From contig CAZNRN010000007.1 of assembly GCA_964575605.1 (NCBI GenBank), positions 1-64,000 on the forward strand: 64,000 bases of DNA. The letters run 5' to 3'. The DNA is from JAPWJZ01 sp964575605. Lineage in GTDB: Bacteria > Pseudomonadota > Alphaproteobacteria > Micavibrionales > UBA2020. Shown one piece after another: positions 52,174-59,342 of this stretch. Below the pieces are notes generated by a model. The model did not search any database. It was not told the DNA's origin and saw only the letters and a program-made list of their open reading frames with translations. Position 1 is the first letter of the stretch. Each line of letters opens with the position of its first letter. A program made the translations under genes and the position numbers.

Positions 52174-52202
52174 TTTACATCCATAATCTTGTCTGTTATA
52201 TT
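52174..52202 (+). promoter_or_regulatory. Probable sigma-70-type promoter
   Basis: TTTACA (52174-52179), 17-nt spacer, TATATT (52197-52202), five of six matches in each box. It lies 51 nt before the ATG of the small ORF at 52254 and would drive it together with the XRE-cupin gene. Confidence 0.6.
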
Positions 52203-52253
52203 GGATATATAGTCGTTAAGACAGACGTTCTTTCCCGCACAGGAATCAGTTAA

Positions 52254-52436
52254 ATGGCTCAAAACACAGCAAAAATCATCGATTTCGAACAATTTCGCGC
52301 CTCTCGCGCCGTTGCTTCAGTTGATTCTGTGAGCATACAGCCCGCCATGTGGCCGCTTGCAGCTGTGCCTGCTTATTGCCTCTATTACTGGCCGTGCCAG
52401 CCGGTGGTCTTTTGGCCCGGGGTTGTCGGTGTATGA
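52254..52436 (+). CDS. 60-residue ORF coupled to the XRE-cupin regulator
   Basis: It begins MAQNTAKIIDFEQFRASRAV, a soluble helix, and ends in an aromatic, Pro- and Cys-rich hydrophobic part (PAYCLYYWPCQPVVFWPG). An AGGA lies 8-10 nt upstream of the start, behind a good promoter. Its TGA overlaps the regulator's ATG (ATGA), so translation is coupled. It could be a functional small protein or a leader peptide controlling the downstream gene. No family recognised. Confidence 0.6.
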   Translation: MAQNTAKIIDFEQFRASRAVASVDSVSIQPAMWPLAAVPAYCLYYWPCQPVVFWPGVVGV

Positions 52437-53059
52437 GCCAGCCAGAAAAATCCCCTGACGTACAGCCGCGCGAGGCCGAAGGCTCCGACGACGAGCTGTC
52501 CGTTATCGTGGGCCGCAACCTGCGCCGCCTGCGCACCAAGCGTGGCCTGTCACTGGAACGCCTTGCAAACCTTTCGGGCGTCAGCCGCGCCATGCTGGGC
52601 CAGATAGAAAACGCGAAGAGCGTACCCAGCATCAGTGTGCTCTGGAAGATCGCTTCCGCCCTGCAGGTACCCTTTGCGACCCTGATGGCCGTCAGCGAAA
52701 GCGCGGGACCGGTCGTGTTGAAAAAGGAAGACGCCAAGATACTGGAATCAAGCGACGGCAAATTCAGCTCCCGCGCGCTCTTCCCCTTCGACGAAGAGCG
52801 GAAGGTGGAGTTCTATGAATTAAAAATCCATCCCGGCCATACCGAGGCCGCCGAGGCGCATGCCGCAGGCACCTATGAAAACCTTTTCATTTCAAAGGGT
52901 CTGGTCGAAATTGCGCTCGAAAACGAAGTCCCTCTGGTGCTGCGCGAGGGTGACGCCATCCTTTTTCGCGCCGACGTTAAGCATCATTACAGGAACCTTG
53001 CTACGACCGAGGCCGTACTTTACCTTGTCATGACCTACGCAGAAGCCATTAACGGATAG
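52433..53059 (+). CDS. XRE-family transcriptional regulator with cupin sensor domain
   Basis: 208 residues. The HTH_3 domain is at ~22-76 (GRNLRRLRTKRGLSLERLAN, SRAMLGQIENAKSVPSI). A cupin_2 beta-barrel spans ~118-200 (FYELKIHPGHTEAAEAHAAG, ENLFISKGLVEIAL, REGDAILFRADVKHHYRN) with the metal-type His residues. The class often regulates amino-acid or polyamine uptake and responds to small molecules bound by the cupin. The ATG at 52433 is chosen from the ATGA overlap with the 60-residue ORF; the frame extending to 52349 runs inside that ORF. Confidence 0.9.
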   Translation: MSQPEKSPDVQPREAEGSDDELSVIVGRNLRRLRTKRGLSLERLANLSGVSRAMLGQIENAKSVPSISVLWKIASALQVPFATLMAVSESAGPVVLKKEDAKILESSDGKFSSRALFPFDEERKVEFYELKIHPGHTEAAEAHAAGTYENLFISKGLVEIALENEVPLVLREGDAILFRADVKHHYRNLATTEAVLYLVMTYAEAING

Positions 53060-53083
53060 ACTACACTTCCACACACAAAAGAC

Positions 53084-53126
53084 CGGAGCCGGCCGCAGGT
53101 TTTCCCGCAGGCCGGCTCCGTTTATT
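53084..53126 (+). terminator. Terminator for the XRE-cupin gene, possibly bidirectional
   Basis: CGGAGCCGGCC (53084-53094) pairs perfectly with GGCCGGCTCCG (53110-53120), followed by TTTATT. It lies between convergent genes and could also end the methionine-rich gene transcript. Confidence 0.8.
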
Positions 53127-53145
53127 TCTGGCGGAGGGCTCTAGA

Positions 53146-53505
53146 TCAGGCCATCGTGCAGCACATCATCATGCCGCCGCAGCCCATCATCATGGGCATG
53201 CCGTTGCCCATCATCATGGCCATGCGCTTGCAGCATTCCATGAACATCTCTTTGGACATGCCTTCCATGGGCATCATTTCGCAGGTCATGCCGGTAGCAG
53301 TCATGGTACATTTCATTTTGCACATCATCATCGGCATCATGGGCATATTCATCATGCCCATGTTCATCATGTTCATCGGCATACCCATGCCCATCATGTT
53401 CATCATCGGCATATTCATCATTTGCATGTTGGGCATGTTCATGCCGGGCATCATGTTCATCATCGGCATTCCCATCATGGGCATGTTCATAGCGGCGTTC
53501 GACAT
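53146..53505 (-). CDS. Methionine- and cysteine-rich protein
   Basis: 119 residues of extreme composition: by my count about 55 Met and 8 Cys, with Asn, Pro and Gly. The first ~58 residues are units such as MPMMGMPMMNMM and MNMPNMQMMNMP. The second part has Cys motifs CKMKC, MTCEMM, ECCKRM, MGCGG and MMCC. Met-x-x-Met and Cys pairs are typical of copper(I) binding, so a copper or thiol-related role is inferred. The start has AAGGAG 8 nt upstream; the opposite-strand Ile/Met frame has none. No signal peptide, so probably cytoplasmic. Confidence 0.75.
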   Translation of the reverse strand: MSNAAMNMPMMGMPMMNMMPGMNMPNMQMMNMPMMNMMGMGMPMNMMNMGMMNMPMMPMMMCKMKCTMTATGMTCEMMPMEGMSKEMFMECCKRMAMMMGNGMPMMMGCGGMMMCCTMA

Positions 53506-53680
53506 TTCAGTAACTCCTTCAAAGGGTTGTTCGTTGAAATCCTGAACCTATTGTCCTCAAAGGCAGTGTGCAGTGCAACAAATACCCCTGCCCCCGCTCC
53601 TTTTCCTCCGTAGCAGCAGAAGCTTGTCTATTAGGCGGAACATTGGCCGCCCTCACAGCGGATTTCCATCCAAGATAGCA

Positions 53681-53713
53681 GACGGGCGGCCGTGTTATGT
53701 CCGACCGCCCGTC
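53681..53713 (-). terminator. Terminator-like hairpin after the large ankyrin gene
   Basis: GACGGGCGG (53681-53689) pairs perfectly with CCGCCCGTC (53705-53713), 23 nt after the ankyrin stop on the minus strand. The following minus-strand sequence lacks a strong T-run, so efficiency is uncertain. Confidence 0.4.
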
Positions 53714-53735
53714 ATGGATATCAGATGTCAAAAAA

Positions 53736-55493
53736 TCAGGGCTTGCGGGCGGGTACTGGCGCCTTGGCAGCGGCAGCGACGATGACCGTTGCCGGTTTCG
53801 TCACATCGCCGCCCAGCTGCTTCACCTGTTCTTCAAGCTGTGCGATACGCGCGTCGCGTGCCGCCTCTTCGCGTTTCTTGATTTCATGGTATAGGCGGGT
53901 GCTGCCGTAACGGCCGGCAATGTCGGCTGCGCTTTCGCCCTTGGCGTTCTTGGCCGTGACATCCGCACCCGCTTCGATCAGCCCCCAGGCGGTGCGTTCG
54001 CGGTTGTCGTTGAGCGCTTTCATCAGCAGCGTATTGCCATCCGCATCCTGCGCATTGATGGGCGCACCGGCCTTTGCCAGTGCCTTGATGGTTTCGCCCA
54101 TATCGCCCGCCTTGAACGCGGCATCGAGCGGCGTTTCGCCTTTTTGGTTCGGCTTGGTGATATCGGCCTTGTTCTCGATCAGCATGGCCGCGAACTCCGA
54201 GTTTCGTTGCGAAATAGCAGTGTTGAGCAGTGTTTCACCGTCGGCCAGCGTCACATCGGGCGACGCGCCATTTTTGACCAGTGCAGCCGCTGTGCGGTAG
54301 CGGCCCTCGCGGAAGGCGACATAGAGCGGCGTATCGCCGTTGCTGTTTGCTTTGTTCGGGTCAATGCCAGCTGCAAGCAGCACAGCCGTGCCCGAAGGCG
54401 TCTGCGCCGCTATGGATGCCGTCAGCGCGTTATGGCCTTTCCAGGTGGCTGCATAGGGGTCGGCGCCGTTTTTCAGCAGCGCGGGAACGTCGAGGAATTC
54501 GCCGCGGTTCAGGGCCTCGAAAAGCGCACGCGTTGCGCGTTTTTTGTCGCGTGCGGCGATGAGTTCGGGCGTATTTCCGCCGCGCTTCAGAATTTCATCT
54601 TCGATCAGGTCGCCGGTTTTGCTGTCTCCGGCGCAATCTGCAGCCGTTTTGCCGGATTTATCGGCGATCGAAGGATCGGCGCCTGCTTTCAGCAGCGCTT
54701 CAGCCTTCTGCGGTTTGCTTTGCTCTGCGGCGAAATGCAGCGCGGTCTTGCCCTCGTTATTCTGCGCGTCGATTTTTGCGCCTTTTGCAAGCAGTTCTGC
54801 TGCAGCATCGTTGCCGTAGGCGAGCATCAGCGGCGTACAGCCTTTCGAGTCGGTGGCGTTCGGATCAGCGCCCTGCTCGATGGCGAAAGTTACTTCTTTC
54901 GGATTACCCCCCGACGCTGCGCGGAAAAGTGATCTGTTGAGTTCTTGCTGTTTTTGCAGCTTCGTGATGTCCGACAACGGCTTTTCGCCTTTAATATACG
55001 GCGCAAGTTCCTGGATTTCCTTCACCGGGCTTTTTGCTGCAAGCGAGGCGGCGGTCTCGCCCTTCGCATTCTTCGGATCGGTTTTTGCACCTGCGAGAAG
55101 AAGTTCCTGCGCAAGGGTGGTATGTCCCGTGATGATGGCGACGGTCAGCGGCGTATCGCCATAGGTGTTCTGGGCGTTGATGTCCGCTCTGAACTTGTTG
55201 ACCAGCAGAGAGGCAAGCTCGGGGTCGCGCGCGGATGCGGCGTGGATCAGTGGCGTATTGCCCATGCCGTCGCGGCAGTTGATATCCGCGCCGTTATGAA
55301 TGAAATCGGAAATGTACATGCTGGCCTGATGGCCGTACCAGTTGCGTTCCCTGTCATAGCCGTAGCTGTAACCCGGGGCATAATTTTGCTTGTGGTAGCC
55401 TTCGCTATAAAGTTCGCCCATTCCCCTGCTATGGAGCACGAAAGAGAGAAGATCCTGGTTTGCTGCTTCTTTGCTACGACGATAATTCCACAT
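53736..55493 (-). CDS. Large ankyrin-repeat protein
   Basis: 585 residues with about a dozen ankyrin repeats from ~75 to ~540 (GNTPLIHAASARDPELASLL, GDTPLTVAIITGHTTLAQEL, GKTALHFAAEQSKPQKAEAL, GETPLDAAFKAGDMGETIKAL). The C-terminus is coiled coil (REEAARDARIAQLEEQVKQL) and an Ala/Pro tail. No signal peptide or membrane helix is evident. Long ankyrin arrays mediate protein contacts, and some bacteria use them as host- or prey-directed effectors. A 12-bp palindrome (TTCAAATTTGAA, 55516-55527) lies just upstream. Confidence 0.92.
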   Translation of the reverse strand: MWNYRRSKEAANQDLLSFVLHSRGMGELYSEGYHKQNYAPGYSYGYDRERNWYGHQASMYISDFIHNGADINCRDGMGNTPLIHAASARDPELASLLVNKFRADINAQNTYGDTPLTVAIITGHTTLAQELLLAGAKTDPKNAKGETAASLAAKSPVKEIQELAPYIKGEKPLSDITKLQKQQELNRSLFRAASGGNPKEVTFAIEQGADPNATDSKGCTPLMLAYGNDAAAELLAKGAKIDAQNNEGKTALHFAAEQSKPQKAEALLKAGADPSIADKSGKTAADCAGDSKTGDLIEDEILKRGGNTPELIAARDKKRATRALFEALNRGEFLDVPALLKNGADPYAATWKGHNALTASIAAQTPSGTAVLLAAGIDPNKANSNGDTPLYVAFREGRYRTAAALVKNGASPDVTLADGETLLNTAISQRNSEFAAMLIENKADITKPNQKGETPLDAAFKAGDMGETIKALAKAGAPINAQDADGNTLLMKALNDNRERTAWGLIEAGADVTAKNAKGESAADIAGRYGSTRLYHEIKKREEAARDARIAQLEEQVKQLGGDVTKPATVIVAAAAKAPVPARKP

Positions 55494-55677
55494 GGGGCAC
55501 CCTTTTTATGATTTTTTCAAATTTGAAGTATTATACATAATAATTTACAGGGATCAATGGAAATAATATGGAAATATATAACATTTAACTCATTGTAAAT
55601 ACTGCATTTATGAAGACGGTTGATTTGCCCCCTGCTGCGCCCTACATCTTGGAGTACGAAAAACAGGAAGCCTGCCC

Positions 55678-56103
55678 ATGGAATTGCAAAAACTCTCCAT
55701 CACAGAACTCAAAGCCCTCGTGGTCGACGACCACTTCACCGAGCGCGCGCACCTCAAATTGCTGCTGAAAAATATGGGTTGCCCTGTGGTGGACGAGGCG
55801 CCGACCGTGACTGAAGCCGAATTCATGGCGGCATCGAAACACTACGATATTATCTTTCTCGACTGGGCCCTGCCCGGCAAGGAAAGCGGCGTCGATATGC
55901 TGCGCCGCTTGCGAGGTGATTCAAAATTCGATTACACGGCTTTCGTCATGGTGACCGCAAAGTCGGAGCCGGAAAACATCATCCTCGCCCTGCGTGCGGG
56001 TGCAACGTCTTACATCATCAAGCCCGCATCCACCGACAAGATACAGGAAAACGTTACCGACGTCGTCGAATGGATACGCCAGCGCCGTGCGCTGCAGCGC
56101 TAA
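55678..56103 (+). CDS. Single-domain response regulator
   Basis: 141 residues, receiver only. Acidic pair DD (17-18), phospho-acceptor Asp62 (IIFLDWALPGKESG), Thr in VTAKSE and Lys in IIKPAS. The ALPG version of the loop and the N-terminal ELQKLSITELKALVVDDH are like stand-alone receivers in chemotaxis or stress cascades. No kinase gene adjoins it, so its partner is elsewhere. Confidence 0.9.
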   Translation: MELQKLSITELKALVVDDHFTERAHLKLLLKNMGCPVVDEAPTVTEAEFMAASKHYDIIFLDWALPGKESGVDMLRRLRGDSKFDYTAFVMVTAKSEPENIILALRAGATSYIIKPASTDKIQENVTDVVEWIRQRRALQR

Positions 56104-56106
56104 ATA

Positions 56107-57537
56107 TCAATTATTAAGAGGCTTGCCCGTTTCGTAGGAAAGCCCTTCGATACGTGGCGAAGGTTTTAGTGCATGCGTCTCTGCCGCTTCCACGGCCTCT
56201 TCACGGGTTATACCGGTTACCGTGCTCGCGGTCTCGAGCGGCGTTGCATCTGTTTTATAAGACAGTCCTGCGAAGCGCGGCGAGGGCTTGAGCGCAGGCG
56301 GCGCGATGATATTGCCGTTCTCATCCATATTCTCGATAACGGCAGTCACCGGTTCTTCAGCGGGAACGGGCGTCGGGATAGCGGCAATTTCCTGAGTAGC
56401 CTCGATAGCAGGTTTTTCAACCACAACAGGCGCAGTCACCGCCATTTCATCTGACGTCACGTGCGCAAGTACCGGCGTGACGGGAATGGCCGAGGCGCCG
56501 TCGGGGGCGGAGGCGGCGATGGTTTCCGTGACGTTTTCAACCTCTTCCGGCTCGACCAGCCGGATAGGCTCGATCGCAGGTACAGGTTCCGGCACGGCAG
56601 CGCGGGCGATGACAGGGCCTTGTTTTTTCGGTGCCGTGACAAAGGCGGTACTCGGCTTAATGCGGCTGCGCAGCTCGATGACCTTGCTGACTGGCACCAG
56701 TTTGAATCCCTTGCCTTCCAGCGTCGGCAACCAGCGGGCGAGGCCTGCGATGGTGTTGTCTTTCGGATGACCTATGGCGATAGCGCTGCCGGTGCGGCGC
56801 GCAGCGCTTTCTATACCGGCAAGCGCTGCAGCAACCGCCGTCGCATTATCGGTATGATCGATAAAGATATCACGGTGGGTCGTCTTTAAGCCATACTGGC
56901 GCGCGACGGTTTCAGCCGTGGCGCAATTACCCGTTCGGCTGTCGAGGAAGCTGAGCCCCCTCTCCTTCAATTCTGCCATCACGACCGCGAGCGCATCGCG
57001 GGCGCAGGTGAGCTTGCTGCCCATATGGTTGTTGATGCCGACAAAACCAGTAAAGGCAGACAGGTTTTTGGTCAGCCTGTCCTGCAGTTCCAGAGGGTTC
57101 ATGTTTGCGCCCAGGTAATTTGGGCCCGGGTTGGCTGTTTTACGCTCTGGCTCCATCGGCATGTGGAGCAGCAATTCATGGCCTTTATTAATCGCGTTTT
57201 CGGTCTGCCACCGCACGTTGGGGCTGTAAGGCAGGTAAGATAACGTCACTTCCTTCGGCAGGTTCACGACCATCGGGTTGCGTGCGCGGTCGAGGCCCAT
57301 GTCGTCGATAACGATGGCGATAAGCGGGCGTTCGGCACGCATGTCTTGGGGCAGCGGCTCGTTGTCGATAACGTTCTGCACGCCGGGAGACATGGCCTCG
57401 CCGTGCTGGGCGGCCGAATTGGTGGCGGTGACGATGATCGGATCGAGCGGCTCGCTCCATATAGTGCCATCCGCCGCACGGGCGGAAACGGGCAAGGCGA
57501 CAAGCGCGGCTAACAGTAATGCGTATCCAGATTTCAT
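56107..57537 (-). CDS. YibQ-type divergent polysaccharide deacetylase
   Basis: 476 residues. Signal peptide MKSGYALLLAALVALPVSARA. The deacetylase-like domain has IAIVIDDMGLDR, LPYSPNVR, HELLLHMPMEPE, GINNHMGSKLT and FLDSRTGN, the set conserved in the YibQ (DUF610) family, thought to act on cell-envelope polysaccharide in the periplasm. The C-terminal ~190 residues are Pro/Val/Glu-rich and end in two copies of LKPSPR-GLSY. The ATG at 57537 has GGGGAA upstream; the frame start at 57615 is less likely because it precedes the signal peptide. It is divergent from lexA. Confidence 0.88.
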   Translation of the reverse strand: MKSGYALLLAALVALPVSARAADGTIWSEPLDPIIVTATNSAAQHGEAMSPGVQNVIDNEPLPQDMRAERPLIAIVIDDMGLDRARNPMVVNLPKEVTLSYLPYSPNVRWQTENAINKGHELLLHMPMEPERKTANPGPNYLGANMNPLELQDRLTKNLSAFTGFVGINNHMGSKLTCARDALAVVMAELKERGLSFLDSRTGNCATAETVARQYGLKTTHRDIFIDHTDNATAVAAALAGIESAARRTGSAIAIGHPKDNTIAGLARWLPTLEGKGFKLVPVSKVIELRSRIKPSTAFVTAPKKQGPVIARAAVPEPVPAIEPIRLVEPEEVENVTETIAASAPDGASAIPVTPVLAHVTSDEMAVTAPVVVEKPAIEATQEIAAIPTPVPAEEPVTAVIENMDENGNIIAPPALKPSPRFAGLSYKTDATPLETASTVTGITREEAVEAAETHALKPSPRIEGLSYETGKPLNN

Positions 57538-57634
57538 GGCTAAATTCCCCAAAAAGCCATTTCCATCATGACGGTTTCGGGAGGCGTCCGCCAGAGAAAT
57601 TTCCAGCATTTTCAATCACCCTTTTGAAAGGGTG

Positions 57635-57663
57635 TTGACTTTTAACGAGAACTAAATTAGAAC
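57635..57663 (+). promoter_or_regulatory. lexA promoter with LexA operator (GAAC-N7-GAAC)
   Basis: TTGACT (57635-57640), 17 nt, TAGAAC (57658-57663). GAAC-N7-GAAC (57649-57652, 57660-57663) is the reverse complement of the alphaproteobacterial SOS box GTTC-N7-GTTC. The box overlaps the -10, 38 nt before the lexA ATG, so LexA would block its own promoter. The divergent deacetylase promoter could be affected too. Confidence 0.85.
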
Positions 57664-57700
57664 AAAAGAAGAATGAGTTTACGCAGAAGGGGTTTTTGCA

Positions 57701-58363
57701 ATGCTCACCAAGAAACAGCGCGATTTACTGCTTTTCATCAACGATTACATCCAGAAGACCGGCCTTTCTCCCTCGTTCGAGGAAATGAAGACTGGCCTGG
57801 ACCTGAAATCTAAATCCGGCATCCACCGCCTAATCAACGCGCTTGTCGAGCGAGGCTTCCTTGAACGCCTGCCGAACAAGGCGCGCGCCCTCGAAGTGAA
57901 GAAGCTGCCCGAGAACGTCGTGCAGATGGCGCCGCGCAAAGCCTCGGGCGGCACCCGTCCCGCGACGGCCAATATGAACGAAGTCGTTGAAATTCCTCTG
58001 CATGGCAAAATTGCGGCCGGTACGCCGATTGACGCCATCCGCCATGAAGTCGAAACCATCCCCGTGCCCATGAGCATGCTGGGTGCGCAGGCCTGCTACG
58101 CCCTGACCATCGAAGGCGATTCAATGATGAAGGCCGGCATTATGGACGGCGACATCGTGATCATCGAAAAATGCGACCGCGCCAACGACGGCGATATCGT
58201 CGTGGCGCTGGTGGATGACGAGGAAGTTACCTTGAAACGTCTGCGCCGTGAAATCGGCTCGGTGCTGCTGATGCCCGAAAACGACGCCTACCAACCTATG
58301 CGCTACCCGCCGGGCCGTGTCAGAATCCAAGGCAAACTCAGGAGCTTATTCCGGACTTACTAG
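57701..58363 (+). CDS. lexA: SOS repressor LexA
   Basis: 220 residues. The N-terminal winged helix is LTKKQRDLLLFINDYIQKTG and SKSGIHRLINALVERGFLER. The C-terminal S24 autoprotease has the Ala-Gly cleavage site in HGKIAAGTP, catalytic Ser in EGDSMMKAGI and catalytic Lys in VTLKRL. Cleavage stimulated by RecA filaments releases the SOS regulon. Its own promoter carries a LexA box. Confidence 0.96.
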   Translation: MLTKKQRDLLLFINDYIQKTGLSPSFEEMKTGLDLKSKSGIHRLINALVERGFLERLPNKARALEVKKLPENVVQMAPRKASGGTRPATANMNEVVEIPLHGKIAAGTPIDAIRHEVETIPVPMSMLGAQACYALTIEGDSMMKAGIMDGDIVIIEKCDRANDGDIVVALVDDEEVTLKRLRREIGSVLLMPENDAYQPMRYPPGRVRIQGKLRSLFRTY

Positions 58364-58371
58364 ATTCCGGA

Positions 58372-58860
58372 TTAAGCGGAAGCAGGGCCGCGTTTGAGCT
58401 TGATGGGCTTCTTGACCGTCAGTTTCTGTTGCACGACCATCTGGTGCTGGAGGAATTCTTCCAATGATAGCTGCTGGCCGCGGAGCCAGAACTGCTGGCT
58501 GCCGTCAGGATTCAGGACGGCAGGCCCGTTTTCGCAGTGACGCTTGTCGTTCTCGAACCACTCAAGGCCGCCGTCACGGCGGTAGACCGCCGGCTGGCCG
58601 CCCTCGCGATGCTTCTTGCCCATTTTGAAGTAGCGCTGCTCTTTGCCGTCTTTAGAGACATAGGCCGCACCGTTCTCGCGATGCATCAATCCGTGGCGGT
58701 ACCATGCTGAATAATCGGGTGTTTCCATGGCGGGTAGATCGCCACCACGGTGCAGCTTGCCGCGATACTTCCATTCCTTGCCGCCGTCTTCGCGGGGCTC
58801 CATCAGCGACACAACATCGTCGCCGGGATCGGTTTTCGGGAATTTACGCTTGATACCCAT
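58372..58860 (-). CDS. W-x3-G-x2-HR repeat protein
   Basis: 162 residues with about five repeats of a W/Y-(x3)-G-(x2)-HR-x-x-G-x-P-A unit: WKYRGKLHRGGDLPA, WYRHGLMHRENGAA, YFKMGKKHREGGQPA, WFENDKRHCENGPA, FWLRGQQL. The repeat resembles units seen in phage, giant virus and toxin-linked proteins (YwqK/MORN-like). The C-terminus is basic. The ATG at 58860 has AGGAG 6 nt upstream; the frame start at 58899 is less likely. Convergent with lexA, 8 nt between stops. Function unknown. Confidence 0.7.
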   Translation of the reverse strand: MGIKRKFPKTDPGDDVVSLMEPREDGGKEWKYRGKLHRGGDLPAMETPDYSAWYRHGLMHRENGAAYVSKDGKEQRYFKMGKKHREGGQPAVYRRDGGLEWFENDKRHCENGPAVLNPDGSQQFWLRGQQLSLEEFLQHQMVVQQKLTVKKPIKLKRGPASA

Positions 58861-59027
58861 GGCTCTCCTGCTGGCAGGCAGAATACCAGCAACGGCCATG
58901 ATTTTCCAGAGTATTTATGCAATTCCCTGTTTTCGGGCGGTTTTTTGTCTTAAATAGCACCGGTTTTCATTGATTTTCCGCTCATTCGACACTAGGTTGC
59001 ATTAAACAAGTAAGAATCGTTCGCAAA

Positions 59028-59342
59028 ATGCCCAAGATCAAGTTTCCCACCGTTGCCAAGACAGCCACCTATGGTCTGCTCCACATGATCATTGCCTTCT
59101 GTGCAGCATGGCTGGTCAGCGGGCATCTGGCAATTGCGCTCGGCATTTCGCTGGTCGAACCTGCCTTCCAGATCTTCGGCTTCTTCCTGCATGAAAAAGC
59201 CTGGGACAAGTGGGGCAAAAACCATCCCGAATTCGACAAAGAAACCTGGCATGCCCATGCCGGTCATGGTTGCCACATAGCTACGGCAATGGAAGCCTCT
59301 AAAATCAATAATTCCGGTAGTGTTCCTGATAAACAGGATTAA
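59028..59342 (+). CDS. DUF2061 membrane protein
   Basis: 104 residues. Two hydrophobic helices (LLHMIIAFCAAWLVSG, LAIALGISLVEPAFQIFGFF) and the family ending LHEKAWDKWG. The extra C-terminal tail (~40 residues) is His- and Cys-containing (HAHAGHGCH), which is unusual and could bind metal. Inner membrane; function unknown. Its last 38 nt overlap the comEC end on the opposite strand. Confidence 0.8.
   Translation: MPKIKFPTVAKTATYGLLHMIIAFCAAWLVSGHLAIALGISLVEPAFQIFGFFLHEKAWDKWGKNHPEFDKETWHAHAGHGCHIATAMEASKINNSGSVPDKQD

Noticed and set aside
53156..53545. Ile/Met-rich plus-strand frame and CAT-rich repeats resembling an array
   Set aside because: It is the reverse of the Met-rich gene. The repeats are codon repeats, not CRISPR: no constant repeat length or unique spacers.
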